From: Gracilaria gracilis
Taxonomy: Eukaryota > Rhodophyta > Florideophyceae > Gracilariales > Gracilariaceae
Assembly (NCBI GenBank): GCA_030374805.1
Contig: JARGSG010000261.1
Span: 1 to 51,120, forward strand
Direction of reading: 5' to 3'
Length of the DNA stretch: 51,120 nt
Positions 44,831 through 51,120 of this stretch are shown one piece after another. Both the position numbers and the translations under genes were made by a program. The notes beneath the pieces are model-generated. The model did not search any database. It saw only the letters and a list, made by a program, of their open reading frames with translations, and was not told where the DNA came from. Numbering within the stretch: position 1 is the stretch's first letter; every line of letters begins with the position of its first letter.

Positions 44831-47363
44831 TCAATTGAATTGAGAATCAGTTGAAAATTTCAATGAATAAATAAATATAAATAATTGAAGCAGTTTTGTC
44901 TGGGAAAGGGCCTTACGCCTACCAATGGTGACCGAGCTCTCATCCCGCCACATTGACGCAAGAAATTCCACAATATACGTAGGAAACTTTTGATACTGGG
45001 GGTAGCCGGATGGAGCCTTCCATGATCTCGATGGGGGGACATTCCACTTCGGAAATAAGTTCAACACCCTAATCATAGCATTCCAAACTTCCTGCGTTAC
45101 CTCGATATCCGTCTCATTTTCCCGCACGCACAATGCGAATTGAATAATTGCGGCGTGCCTAGCATGGGCAAAGCAGTCAGGGTCCGGGTCACACCCGATG
45201 AACCTACGATGCTGTTGTAACTCCATGCATGCCATTGCTGTCGAAAACGTCCCCGCAAACAAGTCGACCACAATAAAACCGACTGATTAGCTCCTTCAAC
45301 AATGCCCGAGGTTTCTGTTCGGACCTCACCTTTTGTAAAACGTAGCCCCCACCTTGTTCTTTTTCTTCCACTGAAGAATCTCCCCATGAGACATGGGGGG
45401 TACCTGATCAATGACACTGTGGTACCCCGGGTACCTCGACTACACGAAGTTGAAGTTCTCATAGTTCACCATCACATGCTGCTGCGCGTAACTGAGACCA
45501 TTTCGAACTCCATGTGCAGCATACTCCATTGCAGGGAAAAGGAAGCACGACCTACGTCCAGGGTTACGCATCGGGTTGCCTTGCGACCGTACAAAATGCA
45601 TTGGGACCTGGTCCACAACAAAGAAATGCCTTGGTACTCCGTTTTTGTCTTTTGCCCCAATGGCAGAAAGTACATCTCTCCATTCCTGGACATGCTCGAA
45701 AGCACCAAAGATAACTAAATGGCGCCCAGGACGTAGCAGTCTTGATAGAAGCTTTGTTGCCTTCTTCATGTTTTGAGGTCTCAGGACATCGTACCAGCTG
45801 TTGCTTAGGTTCTTGTTCCTTCGCATGTTCTACGGAGGGTCCATGAGAACAAGTTGAACTTTTCCTAACGGAGACACACCATCTCTGCGCAACGTCTCGT
45901 CAATCTCTACCATATCCTCAAACCCGCAATTGTAGGAGCGAAAGTACTTCTCCATCTCCTCCTCACAAATTCGGAAAGCCATTTTGTCATCCAACGACGT
46001 AATGGATGGTGGGGGCATTACGCTTACCCCGGACGCTTCGTCACCAGTACTTCCTTTCCCAATGTCGGCCACTATGTTCGTATCACCATCTCCTTCTTCT
46101 CCTATCCCCTCCTTCGGCTCCGTTTGTTTCCCAATTTCTTCCACCTCCTCCACATCATCCTCAATTTGTATGGCAGGTTCTGGTTTGGATATCGGCGTTA
46201 CCGCCATACCAGGGACGTTTACTGATTCTTTCAGTTTCAACGGGCTTATGGCCTCCATGACGAAGGACACAAGCGAATTCGAGAAACTATCGAATCTCTG
46301 AGCAAACGCCCGTGATGGATCTCTGGTAAACGTCTTCAGAACTTTCCATCGTTCTGATTCGGAAATTGAGTAGAACTGCTCATTCACAATAACCTTGTTG
46401 AGGTCCGAAATGAACTCCTTCGCAAGCATTTGGAGGACAGCATCGATGTCTAGCGGTAAATTCCATGCCCACGGGATGACCTCTGTTTCAATAACAGTTT
46501 CACCTTTGCTCGGTAGCAAGCGATGGTCGTTATCCCGTTGGAAGAACCCCTCTGCCCTCGTCTCAATCGCTTGAAACTGCATGTCGTCGTACATGACTCG
46601 GATGAATGGAAAAACCATGACCTCCACGGTAGGGAATCCCAGGAATTGAGAGAAACAATCCCATGCCTTCGTTATGAGATGCACTCCAAAGCCAACACGC
46701 TGAGCTTGAAGTTTGTTGGATATTTGGACATTCACAAAAGGTGTGGGATATCCCTTGTCTCCTCTTTTCCTCTTCTGGCCTACAACTCTCCATGGAAACT
46801 TTCTGAATGAGCGAGAGAAAGAGAATCCTTTGAAAATGTGTGGCAACAGTTGTGGCGAACGGGAGGATCACCCGTGCCACTCGCTTAGGAGGTATAGTCA
46901 TGGACTTGAAAAACTCGGTCAAAGTCACATTCTTCGGTATTTCTTTAAAGTTCACCTCGGTATAAGCATTCCAGAATTCCCTTACACGCCGGTCCCTATC
47001 ACCGTTCAAGATGTCCAATAACCTCGGTGAGAGGTATAGCTGACGATAAGACCCCTTCAGAGATACGACCCGTAGTTCAACGTCAGTAAACGTCAGATGT
47101 CCTGGACCCACAAAAATATAGAAGTAATTCTTTGCCAGCGGTAGGACATTGCGATTATTGATAACGTAATCAACGAACTCGCTGTGTTTCACCTTCCTTG
47201 GCCGGTCTTCATCTGGTATTGTCGACGCGTAATGATCGCGGATTGCGAGCCATACTGTCACAAGCTCATCTTCGGAGCCATACAGTTTTCCGACCTTCAT
47301 ATCGGAGCTTGAGGGTGCCGGTGACGTAGACCTCGATGAACAATGTGGAGCAATTTTATGCAT
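44831..47363 (-). CDS. Beta-class DNA (N6-adenine/N4-cytosine) methyltransferase with in-frame TAGs
   Basis: Start ATG at 47363 (alternative 47300). A roughly 450-residue N-terminal part has no recognised domain and includes an acidic, low-complexity segment (IQIEDDVEEVEEIG). Catalytic motif IV follows as VQLVLMDPP then TAG (45830-45832), exactly where DPPY has Tyr. Next come LRPGRHLVIFGAFEHVQEW and a second in-frame TAG (45440-45442), then SEQKPRALLKELISRF and the SAM-binding motif I VVDLFAGTFSTAMA (about 45230-45268). Motif IV before motif I marks the beta class. One-base frame changes lie near 46850, 45350 (A-run) and 45282 (T-run); the last two compensate. The TGA stop is at 44831; the last 15-20 residues look non-coding. 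The gene diverges from the ParB-like gene across a palindrome-rich spacer. It is either a pseudogene or UAG-recoded. Confidence 0.72.
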
Positions 47364-47722
47364 GCACGCGAAGGGGGTGCATTGACGGGTTATGATTCGA
47401 GTTTCCGGAGCGGACGGGAGATGGCAGCGGAGAGGAGAGAGTAGCGGAGGGGAGAAGGTAGCGCACGGGAGACTGCAGCGGGCGGGGGATAACTGCCGAC
47501 GAGAAATCAGAGTGCGCGGGAGACGGGAGCGTGCGGGTAAGGATAGCAACTATACAGCACGAAACAAGTTCAACAAGTTCTTTCAACACGACAGGGAGAT
47601 GTGCACGATGCCTGAGATGCACGTGAAGCCGTAAAGAGGTGTCAGGGAAAGCGTGGACACTCGAGGGACACGGAACTTGGTGAATGCAAACATATACGCG
47701 AAGTTATAGGGAACGGCTGGTA

Positions 47723-47796
47723 GGACAGCGGACGAGGGTGGCGTGGCGCTTCATCCATGCATTGATGAAGCGCCAAGACCCCCTGGTCCGCTGTCC
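47723..47796. repeat. Long palindrome copy 1
   Basis: A 74 bp near-perfect inverted repeat begins GGACAGCGGAC, ends GTCCGCTGTCC, and has a centre of GCGCTTCATCC...GATGAAGCGC. It lies about 360 bp upstream of the methyltransferase start. Confidence 0.9.
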
Positions 47797-47837
47797 AAAA
47801 AAAATATTTTATTTTCCATATTTTTCAACGACAGCCT

Positions 47838-47913
47838 GGCACAGCGGATCGAGGTGTCGTGGCGCTTCATCGGTGCACCGATGAAGCACCACGACACCCC
47901 GGACCGCTGTTCC
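47838..47913. repeat. Long palindrome copy 2
   Basis: A 76 bp copy of the same palindrome with centre CGGTGCACCG (47871-47880). Arms read GTGTCGTGGCGCTTCAT and its complement with a few mismatches. Confidence 0.9.
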
Positions 47914-48056
47914 AACGCGCCGTGAGTGCCGATCGGCTGTCCCACGGTGAAACGAACATGGATCGCCCACTCAAACGATTTCCTGCTCTCACTCTATGCA
48001 ATACTTCTTACTATAACTATCCTATTCTTAGCCAAATGATTGTGACAAAATACGAA

Positions 48057-48397
48057 AACCTCCCCAAGCAGCAAAGTATTAGAACAAGAGCTTTATCACA
48101 TAAAATTAGAAGATGTACTAATTTTATATCATGCAACGGATGTTCTAATCCTAGCTTCAAAGCGCAAGCAGCATAGAAATAGAGCATCCGTTACATAAAA
48201 TAAAGATAGAAGATGTACTAAATTCATCTCATCCAACGGATGTTCTATACCTAGCTACGAAGCGTTAGGGTGTGTGAAAACCTCCGCAAGCAGCATAGGA
48301 ATAGGACATCCTTCTTACAAAATAAAGATAAAAGATGTACTATCTTCATCTCATATAAAGGATGTCCTATTCCTAGCCTCGAAACGTGAGGGTGTGC
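48057..48397 (+). repeat. Three tandem stem-loop units of about 115-120 bp
   Basis: Each unit starts near AAGCAGCA(T/A)AG, contains AGATGTACTA in the loop and ends near CCTAGC(T/C)(T/A/C)C. Unit 3 has perfect 17-bp arms: AGGAATAGGACATCCTT (48297-48313) with 48358-48374. Units 1 and 2 have shorter, partly wobble-paired arms ending GGATGTTCTA. Confidence 0.85.
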
Positions 48398-48648
48398 TAC
48401 CTTCTACGGAGATACATCGTTCTATTCCCGCAACCGAGACATACTTTCGGTTGTGGAAGAAGATGAATATATCCCAGTAGAAGGTGTGACCAGGACGGTA
48501 GGGCGTAAAAGGTGTTGGGAGGGGGGGTGGGGACGGCTTTTATACAGCAGCACACGTGTGGTTGGGGTGGCTCGGATGAAATGTTGAAAATATGAAATAT
48601 CATCTTTGTCCAGCCGCTCGTTTCAAAAAAAACTCAAAAACATTTTTT

Positions 48649-48723
48649 GGGACAGCGGACCGGGGTGTCGCGGCGCTTCATCGGTGCACCGATGAAGCCC
48701 CACGACACCCCGGTCCGCTGACC
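48649..48723. repeat. Long palindrome copy 3
   Basis: Same palindrome, with arms GGACAGCGGACCGGGGTGTC and complement. The centre TCGGTGCACCGA matches copies 2 and 4. It is followed by AACGCGCCGTGAGTG, also found after copy 2. Confidence 0.9.
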
Positions 48724-48867
48724 TAACGCGCCGTGAGTGATGAAGCTGTGGCGGTGGCACCCGTGGCACCGCCAACGAGCCGTAAGCGGTGAAATTCGCC
48801 CGCTGTCAACGCGCCGTGTGTGATGAAACTGGGGGTGCTGGCATACGTGGCACCGCCAACGCGCAGT
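48724..48867 (+). repeat. Direct repeats of AACGCGCCGTG between palindromes
   Basis: AACGCGCCGTG(A/T)GTGATGAA occurs twice (about 48724 and 48818), and the GTGGCACCGCCAACG block also occurs twice. GGCGGTG...CACCGCC forms a small extra hairpin at about 48751-48774. Confidence 0.65.
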
Positions 48868-48942
48868 TGACAGCGGACTGGGGTGTCGCAATGCTTCATC
48901 GGTGCACCGATGAAGCGCTACGACACCCCGGTTCGCTGTCCC
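48868..48942. repeat. Long palindrome copy 4
   Basis: Same palindrome, with GCAATGCTTCATCGGTGCAC in the left half and GATGAAGCGCTACGACACC in the right half. It lies about 420 bp upstream of the ParB-like start codon. Confidence 0.9.
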
Positions 48943-49253
48943 AGTGTGAAATTAGCCCGCCATAAATTTTATTTATTTCCTTATTGCTCAACAATTGTTG
49001 TACAAGTGTACTATAGATGTTAGTAGCTTTATGTAGCTTTGTAAAGGTCCCACGAGTATGCCATAAAATTTTATATAGGCACAGTGTACAGTTTAAACTA
49101 ATATTGAACGGACGCGCATCCGTGATGAAGTAGACGGAAAGGAACGGGAGTGAACGTTACAACTAGCTAACCGATCTCGCGAGCGTTCTCGACGGGCGTA
49201 AACATCGTTTTCAATTCTATCAGCCGCGTGTAACCGCGATGCCGCCTCGCAAG

Positions 49254-49261
49254 CATAAAAG
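49254..49261 (+). promoter_or_regulatory. TATA-like box of ParB-like gene
   Basis: CATAAAAG lies about 100 bp before ATG 49359, an ordinary distance for a eukaryotic TATA box plus short leader. Confidence 0.4.
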
Positions 49262-49358
49262 GGGGTGGGATTGAAGACGAACGAACCCAAGTACAGGAGT
49301 GTCAGAAAGGCGGCACCTAACACGAGGGAGAGGGAGGGCAAAAGGCACTACGCCGCGT

Positions 49359-51120
49359 ATGACACAAGCCCGAACAATGACGAAGAAGTCTTCGCCCGCT
49401 GCTACGCCAGTAGTGAAAGGCGGCGATGCGGTGCATTTGTTTGTGACGGTTGGAAAGGAAAAGAGCAGGGTCAAAGTGGGAACCGCGGAGATGAGAGGTG
49501 TGGGGTCCGCCGGTGGTGCCAGGAAGGCTCTTTGCCTTTCGCTCTATGGGCATCTTCTAAACGCGACTGCCCTAGAAAGTGAAGACTTGGTTGTGATCTG
49601 GAGGACGAAGATTATAAATCATGGAAGCGCGAAGTACCCTTACCGTTTTCAAGGTCCAGAGGACCCACCAAGTACGCTGAGCGAGTTGTTGTGGGCTGGG
49701 TTGTATGCGTGGGATACGTCGATGATGGCCCCAATCGAGATTCCGCAAAGTCCTACTCCATAGTCCGAGGCTGCCAAGTCTTCTACATCTCAGCCTGAGA
49801 AATTGGTCGCTCTGGAGGTCGAGAAACCTGCTGAGGAAGCTTCCAAAATTCCAGGAAATTCTTCTCACCGGATGAAGAAGCCCGTGGGAGCGAGCACCAG
49901 CATCATAGAGGACTCCGACGACGATATTGTGGGGATCGTTCAGACGAGTAAGGCTCCACTTACTGACCCGGAGGAGGACTTGTTCGATAAAGGAGACAGT
50001 GTTCCGTCGGAGGAGGTTGACAACATCCTGTCTCTCGAGAAGATTTCCGTCGCCGAATATGTTCAGCGCAGATTGACGATGGATATCGAGATGATTGAAA
50101 TCCCGAAGAAGACAGTACGAAGTGTGAATCTGGGACACAAGGAGGCGACGATGATGAAATGTTGCAACTTTGGGTGGCTTCCGTCTGTAGGTTTGATTGC
50201 TGTGGCATCTCTAGGGGAGTATGATGTGAATGAAATAGTTGTTGATGGGAGAATTGTTGTGCCCGTAACCCTTATAGACGGATATCACCGAATTCTTGTG
50301 CTACGAGACTCGGATGGGGGAGGCGGGAAGTGGGTGGATATAGTCCGTTCTTTGGATGTAGTGCTGTGGGGAAGAAAGGATGGGAAGGCCATGAAAATGA
50401 ACGAAGTACTAGAACTCGGCAATCTTCTGAACGAGATGAGTTCGAATGTGCTCAAGATGTCGTTTGCAGACAAAATTCATAGCACGGTATCTTTTGTGCA
50501 GAACGTCGTGGACGAGTCACATGTGGATGGGAAGGGCATTACTTAGAAGCAGCTAGCTGGTGCTTTGAAGAGAAGTGAGGCTATCGGAGACTACAGCGTG
50601 CATCACTTGACTCGCTATGCGACATTGGCTCTGAAGTTTGTGGAATGTGAGGGGCTTTTGAAGTTCTTTGAGAAGGTGTGTGAGATGGGTCCAGCCCTGA
50701 CGTTGACGCATGTCTCGAGTGACCTCCTGATGGGTCTCATCGATGGGCAGTTTCGATTTGTCGTACGTTGCTTGCAATGGCATGTGAAACTGAGGTTGTC
50801 TTCTTCCACAAGAACCGGTCGTTTTGAAGACATGAGAAAGCACTTCTTTCAATGTGCCATAGGTATGTACAACCTATGCAATCTCACTGGGAAGAAGAAG
50901 ATTAGTGTTGAAGAAGTATTGCAGACAGTATTCAACTTAGGAGGAAAAAATGTGTCTGTGATGGAATATCTCGGTATGCGGACAGCAAAAATAGAACTTG
51001 GCGGTGCGAGCCGTTTATCGGACGGGATGGTGTCTAGAAGGGTGAAGCCCGCGGGTAACAAGCTTCGAGAAGTTTTCAAAGTATCGCTCCAAACTTCAGA
51101 GGAGGTGAAGGAGGTTGGGG
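49359..51120 (+). CDS. ParB/Srx-like protein, runs off window, two in-frame TAGs
   Basis: From ATG 49359 (second ATG 49377) a single frame stays open to the window end, about 587 codons, interrupted only by TAG at 49761-49763 (codon 135) and TAG at 50544-50546 (codon 396). Sequence on both sides of each TAG is clearly coding (SEAAKSSTSQPEKL after the first; KQLAGALKRSEAIGDYSVHH after the second). A ParB/sulfiredoxin-fold core is suggested by GWLPSVGLIAVASL, VVPVTLIDGYHRILVLRD (DGYHR at about residue 307) and the following helices (NEVLELGNLLNEMSSNV). ParB-fold proteins bind DNA sites and CTP, or act as nucleases. Together with the divergent methyltransferase and the palindromes, this suggests a DNA-segregation or modification module. 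The C-terminus lies beyond the window. The ParB assignment rests on motif reading only. Confidence 0.62.

Noticed and set aside
47684..47945. ORFs on both strands over the palindromes
   Set aside because: They simply translate the inverted repeats (RFIGAPMKRHDT-type peptides on either strand) and have no independent support.

Overview
This window looks like nuclear DNA from an intron-poor eukaryote. It carries a Ty1/copia retrotransposon, PIF/Harbinger-type transposases, a Dicer-like RNase III gene with a 3.6 kb uninterrupted reading frame, an NB-ARC/WD40 receptor-like gene, an ABCB transporter remnant and a class II (plant/bacterial/red-algal type) DAHP synthase fragment. Few introns, many decayed mobile elements and this gene mix fit a red alga (for example a florideophyte) best. 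That is inference; no species-specific marker was found.

Layout. 103-6453: decayed copia element with 195-200 bp LTRs. 7096-8607: three strong hairpins, then a broken DDE_4 transposase. 9476-19311: sparse DNA with GC-rich islands, several decayed small genes for probable secreted proteins, and one convincing unknown gene on the minus strand (11954-12643). 19465-20832: an intact Harbinger transposase, followed at once by an eroded ABCB transporter (20868-22060). 22800-27196: a Dicer-like gene that runs tail-to-tail into a minus-strand fragment of DAHP synthase. 27594-33827: a SANT/trihelix-like, coiled-coil gene whose promoter and N-terminal half occur in four near-identical tandem units of about 1.41 kb. 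34021-38166: a minus-strand NB-ARC/WD40 gene. 38290-44580: mostly gene-free, AT-rich. 44831-51120: a divergent pair made of a beta-class DNA methyltransferase (minus) and a ParB/Srx-like protein (plus, running off the window), separated by an intergenic region packed with long palindromes.

The most unusual part is the last one. A ParB-like gene and an N6/N4 DNA methyltransferase flank four copies of a 74-76 bp near-perfect palindrome plus three tandem stem-loop units. This resembles a partition, origin or terminus region of a prokaryote-like replicon or mobile element placed in eukaryotic DNA. Both genes are crossed by in-frame TAG codons (four in total, no in-frame TAA or TGA), one exactly at the Tyr position of the DPPY catalytic motif. 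They are therefore either pseudogenes or recoded at UAG.

Caution on frameshifts. The four tandem units differ almost only by single-base insertions, which looks like residual single-molecule sequencing error. Many one-base frameshifts elsewhere (Dicer, WD40 region, methyltransferase, secreted-protein genes) may be assembly errors, not decay. The TAG codons are not explained that way.
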